Assembly: GCA_045128735.1 (NCBI GenBank) | Contig: JBGVRT010000133.1 | Span: forward strand, 1 to 64,000 | Direction of reading: 5' to 3' | DNA length: 64,000 bases | DNA from: RGIG8775 sp045128735 | GTDB taxonomy: Bacteria > Bacillota > Clostridia > Oscillospirales > CAG-272 | Shown here: in pieces, positions 8,500 through 17,291 of the stretch | Layout: every line of letters begins with the position of its first letter | How positions within the stretch are numbered: the stretch's first letter is position 1 | Notes under the pieces: generated by a model | The model's input: only the letters and a program-made list of their open reading frames with translations | Databases searched by the model: none | Told to the model about the DNA's origin: nothing | Program-made: the position numbers and the translations under genes

Positions 8500-9405
8500 T
8501 TATTCAAAAAGTGCGGTTACGAATTCTTCGCAATCAAATTCCTTCATATCGTCTATTTTTTCGCCAACACCGATAAATTTAACGGGAATATCAAGCTCGC
8601 GCTTTATGGAGATAACGATACCGCCCTTTGCCGTTCCGTCAAGCTTATTGAGCACAAGTCCCGTTATCTCGGCGGCATTCTTGAATTCCTTTGCCTGAAG
8701 TATGGCATTCTGACCCGTAGTAGCGTCAAGCACAAGCAGATTTTCTCTGCACACTCCGGGAAGCTCTCGGTCGATGACGCGGTTTATCTTTTCAAGCTCA
8801 TTCATAAGGTTTTTCTTATTATGAAGTCTGCCCGCGGTATCAACAACAAGCACGTCCGCGCCCTTATTCTTTGCGTAATTAGCCGCATCGAACACCACGG
8901 CCGCGGGGTCACTGCCCTCGTTCTGCTTTACAAGCTCAACGCCCGAGCGTTCGCACCAAACTGCAAGCTGGTCGATAGCCGCCGCGCGAAATGTATCCGC
9001 CGCCGCAACCACAACCTTTTTGCCCTGCGATTTGAGAATGTTTGTAATCTTACCTATCGAGGTGGTTTTGCCCGCGCCGTTTACTCCGATAACGAGTATT
9101 ACCGAAGGCTTGGTGTCAAGCACGAGGGGGGCGCCCTCGCCAATCATACCGCCAAGTATCTCCTTAAGCGCGGCAACAACGTCCTCTTTTTCTTTAAGTC
9201 TGCCGTCCTTTATGCGTTCACGGAGCTCATCGATTATCTCCTCTGTAGCTCCGACGCCCACGTCGGCGGTTATAAGCAGCTCTTCAAGCTCGTCGAGCAT
9301 ATCCTCGTCCACCTTTACAAAGGCTTTGAGGATATTGTCAACCTGCCCGAAGATTGCGTTTTTTGTTTTAAGCAAGCCGTTTTTCAGCTTATCCAAAAAT
9401 GCCAT
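8500..9405 (-). CDS. ftsY: Signal recognition particle receptor FtsY
   Basis: SRP-GTPase that docks the signal recognition particle at the membrane for cotranslational insertion. The NG domain is complete: a four-helix N domain (AFLDKLKNGLLKTKNAI onward), the P-loop GVNGAGKTTSIGKI, DTFRAAAIDQL, DTAGRLHNKKNLM, and LNKLDGTAKGG. The acidic A domain of E. coli FtsY is missing, as usual in Gram-positives. The frame is open to 9447, but ATG 9405 is preceded by GGGAGA and yields the expected MAFLDKLKNG start. It overlaps the 3' end of smc by 17 bases, implying translational coupling. Confidence 0.96.
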   Translation of the reverse strand: MAFLDKLKNGLLKTKNAIFGQVDNILKAFVKVDEDMLDELEELLITADVGVGATEEIIDELRERIKDGRLKEKEDVVAALKEILGGMIGEGAPLVLDTKPSVILVIGVNGAGKTTSIGKITNILKSQGKKVVVAAADTFRAAAIDQLAVWCERSGVELVKQNEGSDPAAVVFDAANYAKNKGADVLVVDTAGRLHNKKNLMNELEKINRVIDRELPGVCRENLLVLDATTGQNAILQAKEFKNAAEITGLVLNKLDGTAKGGIVISIKRELDIPVKFIGVGEKIDDMKEFDCEEFVTALFE

Positions 9406-12400
9406 CCCATTCGTCTCCCTTCTTCTTTGCAATGTCGGCAACGTCAAGTCCGAGAACCTTGGAAATTCCGCGCTCGGGCATCGTTACGCCGTAGAGTCTC
9501 GTAGCCGCCTCCATAGTACCGCGTCTGTGGGTAATGATGACGAACTGCGTTCCTCTTGAATATCTCTTGATGTACTCCGAGAATCGTGCAACGTTAACCT
9601 CGTCAAGCGCCGCCTCGATCTCGTCGAAGATACAGAAAGGCGTTGGGTTTGCCTGAAGTATAGCAAACAGCAACGCGATAGCCACGAAGGACTGCTCGCC
9701 GCCCGAAAGCTGCATAAGGCTTTTGATTTTCTTTCCGGGGGGATTTGCGATAATTTCGATTCCGCTGGAAAGCACGTCGTCGGGGTCTGTGAGTACCACC
9801 TGCGCCGTACCGCCTCCGAAAAGCTCGGAGAAGGTTTTTGAGAAGTTCTCGTTTATCTTGTTAAATGAATCGACAAACGCTGCACGCATCTCGGTTTCAA
9901 GCGATGAAATTATCTTTACAAGCTCGGTCTTGGAGTCTGTAAGATCCTTTATCTGTGCCGCCATATGGTCGTATCTTTCCTTGACTTCCTTGTATTTATT
10001 TACTGCGTCAAGGTCAACGTTACCGATAGCGCGTAGCTTATTACGGCAATCCACCTGCTTTGCGGCGGTGGCGGCTCTCGTCACCTGCGTAATTGGGGGA
10101 TATCCGAGAGACACCGCCTCGGCTCTCGTCATTTCGTAATCGTCCCAAAGCTTGGTGGCAAGCTTATCCTGCTCGTTCTTAAGCGCGTTGAGCTTGTTTT
10201 CGTTCTTGGTATTTTCTCTGAAAACGTTTTCCTGCTCGGCGCGTTTTTCGCGTATCTTTGCGTTCATAGCGCTAAGCTTCTTTTCAAACTCAAAGCTGTC
10301 GCTTTCGATAGCCGCACGCTTTGCACGAAGCTCCTCAAGCTTCTTTTCGCCCTGAGCGAGCGATTCTCTGTTCTCGCGCTGTGAGCTTTCAAACATAGCT
10401 ATCTGTGCGCGGAAGCCTTCAATCTTCTTATGCTGAAGCTCGATATTTTCGCGAAGCGCCGCCATATTGTCATTGCCCGAACCGAGGAAGGTCTGCTCTG
10501 TTTCGATATCCTTTTCGGTTTCGCTTATTCTGATATAAAGCTCGGTCAGGCGGTCGGTAAGCTTTTCACTCTCCTCAAGCAATTCGCCCCGTTCAATATC
10601 CTTAGCAACTCTGAATTCGCTTATCTCGGCAATAGCCTCCTCAAGGACGTGAAGGCGAACCTTAAGGCTTTCTGCCTCCTCCTCGTATCTGCGTTTTTGC
10701 TCGATTACGTTTCCATAGTCGCTTCTGAGCTTGTCGGCAAGGTTATTATTTGCTTCGAGCTTTGCCTTATTCTGTTGAAGCGTTGACATTTCGCTGCTAC
10801 GCATAATCTCAAGGATCTTGCGCTTATCCTCAAGCGAGCTGAGCTCGTCCTCAACCTCGCCAAGTGCCTTGTCAAGCGTATCCAGCTTTGCCGCACGCTC
10901 GGTCATTTCTTTATTGAGCCTTTCGATTTCTTCCTCAAGGTGCTTTATCTCACTTCCTCTTGAAAGAATACTTCCCTTGCTCTTTACCGAACCGCCCGTA
11001 AACGAACCGCCCGTCTGAATCTGCTGACCGTCAAGCGTTACCACTTTTACGCGAAACTTAAGAGATTTAGCCATTTTTGCGGCGTTATCTATGTTGTCAA
11101 AGACCACGGTTCTGCCAAGCAGAGAGGATACGATATTGCGGAATTTATCCTCGCAATCAACAAGCTCGTCCGCATAGGAAATAAAGCCGTCGAACTTTTC
11201 GGACTCCTCCATTTCGTAGGTTGCGCTCTGCGGCTGCATAGAGGTTACGGGGAAGAAGGTGGCGCGTCCCGCCTCGGCGCGTTTAAGCGCGAACATAGCG
11301 TTCTTTGCGGTCTCCTCGTCCTCAACCACTATATGCTGAAGATTTGCGGCAAGCGCGGTTTCGATAGCGGTTACGTACTTATCCTCAACGTTTATCACCT
11401 TAGAGAAAGGACCGTAAATCTTGCCGCAGAGGTTGCCGCTCTTGTCGGTAATCTTTCCCTCGGCATAGGCTTTCATTACGTAGCGCACGCTATGGCTGTA
11501 GCCCTCAAGCTGTTCCTCCATTGCGCGGAAGTTTTCGATTCGCTGATTTGCGGTATCAAGCTTAAGCTTCAGCTCGTCGATGCCATCCTCAAGTGCGTCG
11601 CGCTCGGCGTATTTTACGTCAAGGACCTTATTTTTAGCCTCGATGTCGGCGTTTGTTTCGGCAAGGTTTGCGTCATACTCGCCAACCGTTTTTTCGGCTT
11701 CCTCCACCTTTGCTGTAAGGTCATTTGATATTTTATCGTACTTTTCGATTTCCTCAAGCGTAGAGGAATTCTTGCCGTCATCGGTGGTGGTAGCGTTTTC
11801 GATAACCGAAAGCCTTACCCTTACGTCGGTCGCCTCTTTTTCCTGCGTCTTTACGTCGCCGAGTGCCTCGGCAATCTGAAGCTCAAGCGTTTCAGCCTGT
11901 TTTTTAATCTCAGCCTGTCTTGCTGTGGCGCCGTCGTATTCCTTTTTCTGTCCGTCAAGCTTCTCACGGAGCTCGGCAATCTTTGCCTCACGCTCGGCAA
12001 TGCCTGCGTTTTCGCGGTTGATTGACTCCTCATAAGACTTTATAAGCTCGCCCGCACTCTCAAGCATTTCACCCGTATGCTGTATATTGGTCTGCGCCAC
12101 GCGGTATTCGCTGTCAAGGTCGTGCGCGATTTTCGTCTGCTCGTTTATCTGTGTTAAAAGCTGGTCAGACTCGAACTTATTGCGTTGAGAATTTTCAAAA
12201 AGCTTTTCGTTCTGCGCCTCGTAGGATGCTATGGTATCATTCATAGCCTGAAGCGTGAAGGACGACTCATTATAAAGCTTTTCGGCATCGGCTAACTCTG
12301 TACGGAGCTTTTCGGTATCAAAGAGCCAAAGCTGAACGTCAACCTTCTTTTTCGTCTCAAGAAGCTCGATTGCCCGCGACGCTTTATCAGCCTCTTTTTC

Positions 12401-13021
12401 AAGGGGAACGACCTGTGCCGAGACCTCGGCAAACACGTCGTTGATACGTGTCATATTGTCCTCAACCTCGGCAAGCTTACGCTCGGTCTCGGTCTTTTTA
12501 TGTCTGTACTTAGCTATTCCCGAGGCATCCTCAAAGATGCTTCTTCGCTCGTCGCTTTTGCGCGAGATAATTTCGGCTATCTTACCCTGACCGATTATGG
12601 AATATCCGTCACGTCCGATACCCGTATTCATAAACAGCTCGTAGATATCGCGGAGTCTTACAGCCTGACGGTTTATGTAATACTCGCTATCGCCCGAACG
12701 GTAGTAACGTCTTGTAACCGTAACCTCGTCGTAGGGGCAGTCAAGGCGCGAATCTATATCCCTGTTATCAAAGGTTACAGAAACCTCGGCATAGCCCATC
12801 TGCTTTCTGCTCTCCGAGCCGCCAAAGATAATGTCCTCCATCTTTGTTCCGCGGATGTTCTTTGTGGAAAGCTCACCGAGAACCCATCTCATAGCATCGG
12901 ATATATTCGATTTTCCGCTTCCGTTTGGTCCTACTATTACGGTTGCGCCCGACTCAAAATTAAGCTTTGTTTTATCGGGGAATGATTTGAAGCCCTGAAG
13001 CTCAAGTGATTTAAGATACAA
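9389..13021 (-). CDS. smc: Chromosome segregation protein SMC
   Basis: Structural maintenance of chromosomes ATPase, 1210 residues, the core of bacterial condensin. Head N-terminal half holds Walker A (VGPNGSGKSN, about residues 31-40); two long coiled coils flank a hinge at about 500-660; the C-terminal head has the signature LSGGEQSFVAIALLFA and Walker B FCIFDEIEAALDEVN. The start appears to be TTG at 13021, seven bases after GGAGG. The scpA/scpB partners are not in this window. Position between the radical SAM gene and ftsY, with rnc nearby, is a conserved Firmicutes arrangement. Confidence 0.98.
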   Translation of the reverse strand: MYLKSLELQGFKSFPDKTKLNFESGATVIVGPNGSGKSNISDAMRWVLGELSTKNIRGTKMEDIIFGGSESRKQMGYAEVSVTFDNRDIDSRLDCPYDEVTVTRRYYRSGDSEYYINRQAVRLRDIYELFMNTGIGRDGYSIIGQGKIAEIISRKSDERRSIFEDASGIAKYRHKKTETERKLAEVEDNMTRINDVFAEVSAQVVPLEKEADKASRAIELLETKKKVDVQLWLFDTEKLRTELADAEKLYNESSFTLQAMNDTIASYEAQNEKLFENSQRNKFESDQLLTQINEQTKIAHDLDSEYRVAQTNIQHTGEMLESAGELIKSYEESINRENAGIAEREAKIAELREKLDGQKKEYDGATARQAEIKKQAETLELQIAEALGDVKTQEKEATDVRVRLSVIENATTTDDGKNSSTLEEIEKYDKISNDLTAKVEEAEKTVGEYDANLAETNADIEAKNKVLDVKYAERDALEDGIDELKLKLDTANQRIENFRAMEEQLEGYSHSVRYVMKAYAEGKITDKSGNLCGKIYGPFSKVINVEDKYVTAIETALAANLQHIVVEDEETAKNAMFALKRAEAGRATFFPVTSMQPQSATYEMEESEKFDGFISYADELVDCEDKFRNIVSSLLGRTVVFDNIDNAAKMAKSLKFRVKVVTLDGQQIQTGGSFTGGSVKSKGSILSRGSEIKHLEEEIERLNKEMTERAAKLDTLDKALGEVEDELSSLEDKRKILEIMRSSEMSTLQQNKAKLEANNNLADKLRSDYGNVIEQKRRYEEEAESLKVRLHVLEEAIAEISEFRVAKDIERGELLEESEKLTDRLTELYIRISETEKDIETEQTFLGSGNDNMAALRENIELQHKKIEGFRAQIAMFESSQRENRESLAQGEKKLEELRAKRAAIESDSFEFEKKLSAMNAKIREKRAEQENVFRENTKNENKLNALKNEQDKLATKLWDDYEMTRAEAVSLGYPPITQVTRAATAAKQVDCRNKLRAIGNVDLDAVNKYKEVKERYDHMAAQIKDLTDSKTELVKIISSLETEMRAAFVDSFNKINENFSKTFSELFGGGTAQVVLTDPDDVLSSGIEIIANPPGKKIKSLMQLSGGEQSFVAIALLFAILQANPTPFCIFDEIEAALDEVNVARFSEYIKRYSRGTQFVIITHRRGTMEAATRLYGVTMPERGISKVLGLDVADIAKKKGDEWDGIFG

Positions 13022-13074
13022 AGGAATTTCCTCCTTTTCGCAGATTTTTTATATCTTGAAGGTCATTTTTCGTT

Positions 13075-14088
13075 TCATATAATATCTATCATTATATTAT
13101 AACCTAAAATTTCATTTTTTTCAAGGACTTTTACGCTTAAAGGTGAATATTTTTTGCAAATTCTTTCAACATTTTTTCGTTTTTGCCCTACAGCCTTAGA
13201 GGTTGAGCCTTTTGACACGTAAAAAATGATATTTTTACCCTTTACGCCGTCCGATTTTTCAATGAGCCGACACATTTTATCAAAGTAAACCTCGCCCATT
13301 GCAAGCTCTCCTATTGCGCTGTGATTCGCGCCACCGTACACCCTATCCTCCGACGAAAGATTTTCCGAAGCGCAAAGCCCTACGCGGATACATTCAACGC
13401 CGTGGCTGTCGAATATTTTAAGCAATTCCTTAGTGCGCTCCACCGCGCTTTCGTTATCTATAGGAGTGTATTCTCCGCATTTTGCCATATCGCAAAGCTC
13501 GGTATCGTAGAACACCACTGTAGGATAAATTCTCACAGCGTCAACGCCAAGCTCGCAAAGTCTTTTTGCGGTATACGCCTCGTTTTCGGGGGTTGACGCG
13601 GGAAGCCCCACCATCATCTGCCCCACAAGCGAAAAGCCGTATTTTTTCACCGCGCGGCAGGCTTCTGCCCCCTGCTCTGCGCTATGACCTCTTTTTGATG
13701 CCGCCAGCACCTTTTCGTCCATACTCTGCAAGCCAAGCTCCACAGTCTTCACGCCGTAGTGCGACAGTATTCCGAGTATTTCGTCATTTATATAGTCGGG
13801 GCGTGTCGAAAGTCTTATGCTTTGTACACGCCCGCAATCTATATACTTTTGTGCGGTTTCAAGCAGATATATCATCAGCTCTCTGTCAATTCCCGTAAAC
13901 GAGCCGCCGAAAAAGGCGATTTCTGTCTCTCTGTCCTTTGGAATTGTGGAGAGTATATTTTTTATCTCCTCATCCACGCTTTCGCGGACGAAGCTTTGTT
14001 TGCCCGAAATTGACCTTTGATTGCAAAAAACGCAGTTATTCGGGCATCCCAGATGCGGGATAAAAATCGGTATATTTATATGCTTCAT
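13075..14088 (-). CDS. Radical SAM protein, Elp3-like
   Basis: Radical SAM enzyme of 337 residues. The [4Fe-4S]-binding motif CPNNCVFC is at about residues 14-21, followed by EIAFFGGSFTGI, RLSTRPDYI, and VELGLQSMDEKVL, matching the Elp3/YhcC-like radical SAM core (COG1243 type). The acetyltransferase half of true Elp3 is missing. Such genes are often found between rnc and smc in Clostridia; the substrate is not established there to my knowledge. ATG start with GAGGAG upstream. Function beyond radical SAM chemistry is not assigned. Confidence 0.85.
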   Translation of the reverse strand: MKHINIPIFIPHLGCPNNCVFCNQRSISGKQSFVRESVDEEIKNILSTIPKDRETEIAFFGGSFTGIDRELMIYLLETAQKYIDCGRVQSIRLSTRPDYINDEILGILSHYGVKTVELGLQSMDEKVLAASKRGHSAEQGAEACRAVKKYGFSLVGQMMVGLPASTPENEAYTAKRLCELGVDAVRIYPTVVFYDTELCDMAKCGEYTPIDNESAVERTKELLKIFDSHGVECIRVGLCASENLSSEDRVYGGANHSAIGELAMGEVYFDKMCRLIEKSDGVKGKNIIFYVSKGSTSKAVGQKRKNVERICKKYSPLSVKVLEKNEILGYNIMIDII

Positions 14089-14141
14089 TTTCTCCTCTAA
14101 AAAGCCAAAAGGGGGAAGCCTTAAGGATTCCCCTTATTTTG

Positions 14142-14855
14142 TCAGGTCTCGCCGAAAAGCTCCATTGCCTGCTTTGCGGCATTCTGCTCTGCCTCGCGCT
14201 TTGAGCGTCCCTTACCGCGTCCGATAATGTTGGAGTTAAGCTTTGCGACCACCTCAAAGGTTTTGTTATGGTCGGGTCCGCTTTCGCCCACAACCTCATA
14301 CTCAAGAAAATCGCCCTCGGTCTGCTGGACAAACTGCTGAAGCGAGGTTTTATAGTCGGTGGTATTTCTGCCCTCGGTTATTATTTCGTCTATCTCAGCC
14401 TTGACAAAGGGCATAAGGAAGCCTGCAACGACTGCTTTATCGTTGCCCGAATCAAGGTATATTGCGGCAAGCAAAGCCTCAAATGCATCTGCGATTATCG
14501 AACGGCGGTTTCTGCCGTTATTCTTCTCCTCGCCGTTGCCGAGGAACATATAGTCACCAAGACCTATCTCCGACGCGTACTTTGAAAGTGCCTTTTCACA
14601 GACAAGCTCTGCGCGGAGCTTTGTAAGCTCTCCCTCGGGGAGAAATTTATTCTTTATAAAAAGGTACTCGCTTACGATTATCGACAGCACCGAGTCACCG
14701 AGAAATTCAAGCCGCTCGTTGCAGTTTATTGATATTTTCTTTGCTCTGAGCTCGTTTGAGTACGAGGAGTGGGTGAGTGCTGTGGTAAGCAGCTCGTCTT
14801 TTTTGAATTTATACCCTATTCTTTCCTCAAGAAGTGTCTTATCCTTTGGCATCAT
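14142..14855 (-). CDS. rnc: Ribonuclease III
   Basis: Double-strand-specific endoribonuclease for rRNA and mRNA processing. The 237-residue protein has the RNase III signature ERLEFLGDSVLSIIV (residues about 48-62) with catalytic acidic residues, a second acidic patch around ADAFEALLAAIYLD, and a C-terminal dsRNA-binding domain (YKTSLQQFVQQ ... GRGKGRSKREAEQNAA). The start overlaps the plsX stop codon (ATGATG overlapping TGA). plsX and rnc are adjacent with no acpP between them, unlike many Firmicutes. Confidence 0.97.
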   Translation of the reverse strand: MMPKDKTLLEERIGYKFKKDELLTTALTHSSYSNELRAKKISINCNERLEFLGDSVLSIIVSEYLFIKNKFLPEGELTKLRAELVCEKALSKYASEIGLGDYMFLGNGEEKNNGRNRRSIIADAFEALLAAIYLDSGNDKAVVAGFLMPFVKAEIDEIITEGRNTTDYKTSLQQFVQQTEGDFLEYEVVGESGPDHNKTFEVVAKLNSNIIGRGKGRSKREAEQNAAKQAMELFGET

Positions 14856-15910
14856 TGATCGTTCTCTTCCTTAACGTTTTCAATATTGTCGGCGTCTCCG
14901 CTATCCCCCGGGTTCCGTCTTTCAACAAATTCGGCGGCAACCTGAGCGATATCGTATATAACGCCCGAATTATAGTAGCTTATTGCCTGTCTTATGGCGT
15001 TTTTGAAGGCTCTCGCATCTGACGAACCGTGAGCCTTGACAACAGGCTTTGAGATACCGAGAAGCGGCGCACCGCCGTGTTCTCCCGGGTCAAAATTTTT
15101 CTTTATATTTTCAAGCTTTTTCTTAACTACAAGCGCCGAGAATTTTGCCACTCTGCCCGAGTACATATCTCTTATTACGTCACGCATAAGCTTGCCCATT
15201 CCCTCTACGCTTTTAAGCATAATATTGCCCGTAAAGCCGTCGGTAACAAGCACGTCGCAAACGCCGCAAGGCACAAGGTCAGCCTCGACGTTTCCAACGA
15301 AATTTATGCTTTCTCTTTCCGCAAGAAGCTTATAAGCCGACTGATGTAGCTCTGTTCCCTTTTGCGGCTCCGCGCCGTTATTGAGAAGCCCTACGCGAGG
15401 TGACTCGATGGCGCAATTCTTTTTCATATATGCCGAGCCCATTGCGGCAAACTGCTCAAGGCACTCGCCGTCAACCGTTATATTGGCGCCGCAATCAAGC
15501 AAAAGCATGGGGTTTTCCATAGGCAAAACGCTTGCAAGCGCGGCACGGTTTATGCCCTTTATTTTTCTGACTATAAGGGTTGCGCCCGTATAAAGCGCAC
15601 CCGTATTTCCCGCGGTCACGAACACGTCCCCCTTACCCTCTGCAAGCATACGTAAACCCGTACTCATTGAGGATTTGCCCTTATCGCGGACTACCGAAAG
15701 CGGTATATCCTCCATAGTTATAACCGAGTCTGTATGTATAATATCAAGGTCGCTGAGGTCGAGTCCGTTCTCATCGGCTACTCTTTCTATTTCGTCCTTA
15801 TCTCCCACAAGGATATACGTGGCGGGAAATTCCTCGGCGGCAAGGCACGCGCCCTTGACCGTTTCAAGCGGCGAATTGTCTCCGCCCATTACGTCAACGA
15901 TTATTCTCAT
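14852..15910 (-). CDS. plsX: Phosphate acyltransferase PlsX
   Basis: Converts acyl-ACP to acyl-phosphate for phosphatidic acid synthesis by PlsY. The 352-residue protein begins MRIIVDVMGGDNSPLETVKG, carries GDKDEIERV, VTAGNTGALYTGA, LLDCGANITV and LVTDGFTGNIMLKSVEG, all typical. ATG start behind AGGAG. The C-terminal tail after residue 325 is acidic and extra. It lies between trmFO and rnc and overlaps rnc by a few bases. Confidence 0.96.
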   Translation of the reverse strand: MRIIVDVMGGDNSPLETVKGACLAAEEFPATYILVGDKDEIERVADENGLDLSDLDIIHTDSVITMEDIPLSVVRDKGKSSMSTGLRMLAEGKGDVFVTAGNTGALYTGATLIVRKIKGINRAALASVLPMENPMLLLDCGANITVDGECLEQFAAMGSAYMKKNCAIESPRVGLLNNGAEPQKGTELHQSAYKLLAERESINFVGNVEADLVPCGVCDVLVTDGFTGNIMLKSVEGMGKLMRDVIRDMYSGRVAKFSALVVKKKLENIKKNFDPGEHGGAPLLGISKPVVKAHGSSDARAFKNAIRQAISYYNSGVIYDIAQVAAEFVERRNPGDSGDADNIENVKEENDQ

Positions 15911-15923
15911 TTCACCGCTCCTT

Positions 15924-17255
15924 TCACTGCAACACTGTGGGTTTTATCTTCTCTATCTCCTCAAGTGCTCTCGCGGCAACGACCTCATAGCGAGCCACCT
16001 TTCCGCCCTTTACGCGATTGGGCAGAGGCTCAACTATGCCGAAGTTGGCGTTCATAGGCACGAAGTCACTGTTTCCGCCGTTTCTTATATAGTGCGCCAT
16101 TGCGCCTATCATAGTGGTTCTCGGGAAGATTATAGGCTCTTTTCCCAGCACTCTCATTGCGGCGTTAAGTCCTGCGACAAAGCCCGAGCCCGTGGACTCG
16201 ATATAGCCCTCTACGCCAGTCATCTGACCTGCGAAGAAAATATTGGGATTTTCTCTCATAGAGTAATCGGCTTCGAGCAATTCGGGGGAATTGAGATAGG
16301 TATTTCTGTGCATTATTCCGTATCTCATAAACTCTGCGTTTTCAAGACCCGGAATAAGTCTGAACACTCTTTTCTGTTCGGGGAAGGTAAGGTGAGTCTG
16401 GAAGCCGACAAGGTTATACATAGTTCCCTCGGCATTCTCCTTGCGGAGCTGTACAACGGCATAAGACTCCTTACCCGTTCTTTTATCAACAAGTCCTACC
16501 GGCTTAAGCGGTCCGTAGCGAAGGGTATCGTACCCACGCTTCGCCATTACCTCTACGGGCATACAGCCCTCAAAGACCTTAAGCTCCTTTTGCATTTCGC
16601 GGTCGAAGTCCTTAAGCTCGGCTTCCTTTGCAGAGACAAGAGCCTCATAAAACGCATCGTACTGTTCCTTATCCATAGGGCAATTGATGTAATCGGCATC
16701 GCCTTTATCGTAGCGCGATGCGAAAAACGCCACGTCCATATTAACTGTGGAAAAATCGACTATGGGAGCCGCCGCGTCAAAGAAATGAAGTCCGCGGCAA
16801 CCAAGCTCATTTTGTATATAGTCAGCCATTTTGTCCGAGGTGAGAGGACCCGTGGCTACTACGGTTATTTCGCCTTCCTCGACACTATCCACCTCGGCGT
16901 TTATTATTTCGATATTGGGATGATTCTTTATCTTTTCTGTGATATAATCGGAAAAAAGTCCTCTGTCCACCGCAAGCGCCGAGCCTGCGGGAACTCTTGT
17001 TGCGTAAGCCGCTTCCATAATAAGCGAGCCCATACGCGAAAGCTCCTCTTTGAGAAGTCCTACCGCGTTAGTCACTCTGTCGGAGCGAAGCGAGTTTGAG
17101 CAAACAAGCTCCGCAAATCCCTCAGAATGATGCGCGGGGGTATATTTAATCGGCTTCATCTCGAAAAGCTTTACTTTGATGCCTCTCTCGGCTATCTGCC
17201 ACGCGGCTTCGCATCCCGCGAGACCCGCGCCGTACACGTTAATAATTTTATCCAT
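15924..17255 (-). CDS. trmFO: tRNA (uracil-54)-methyltransferase TrmFO
   Basis: Folate- and FAD-dependent enzyme that makes ribothymidine-54 in tRNA using methylenetetrahydrofolate. The FAD-binding GAGLAGCEAAW motif is at the N-terminus, followed by CSNSLRSDRVTNAVGLLKEE in pieces, GSALAVDRGLFS, FFAGQMTGVEGY and ESTGSGFVAGLNAAMR. I choose the ATG at 17255 with GAGG seven bases upstream; a GTG two codons earlier is possible. 443 residues, the normal size. The gene lies immediately after topA, a conserved Firmicutes order (dprA-topA-trmFO). Confidence 0.97.
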   Translation of the reverse strand: MDKIINVYGAGLAGCEAAWQIAERGIKVKLFEMKPIKYTPAHHSEGFAELVCSNSLRSDRVTNAVGLLKEELSRMGSLIMEAAYATRVPAGSALAVDRGLFSDYITEKIKNHPNIEIINAEVDSVEEGEITVVATGPLTSDKMADYIQNELGCRGLHFFDAAAPIVDFSTVNMDVAFFASRYDKGDADYINCPMDKEQYDAFYEALVSAKEAELKDFDREMQKELKVFEGCMPVEVMAKRGYDTLRYGPLKPVGLVDKRTGKESYAVVQLRKENAEGTMYNLVGFQTHLTFPEQKRVFRLIPGLENAEFMRYGIMHRNTYLNSPELLEADYSMRENPNIFFAGQMTGVEGYIESTGSGFVAGLNAAMRVLGKEPIIFPRTTMIGAMAHYIRNGGNSDFVPMNANFGIVEPLPNRVKGGKVARYEVVAARALEEIEKIKPTVLQ

Positions 17256-17291
17256 AAACACGCCTCTTTTGGGAGACGTCTTTACGTCTCC

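Noticed and set aside
15675..17099. 474-codon plus-strand open frame
   Set aside because: Antisense to plsX and trmFO, both clearly coding on the minus strand.
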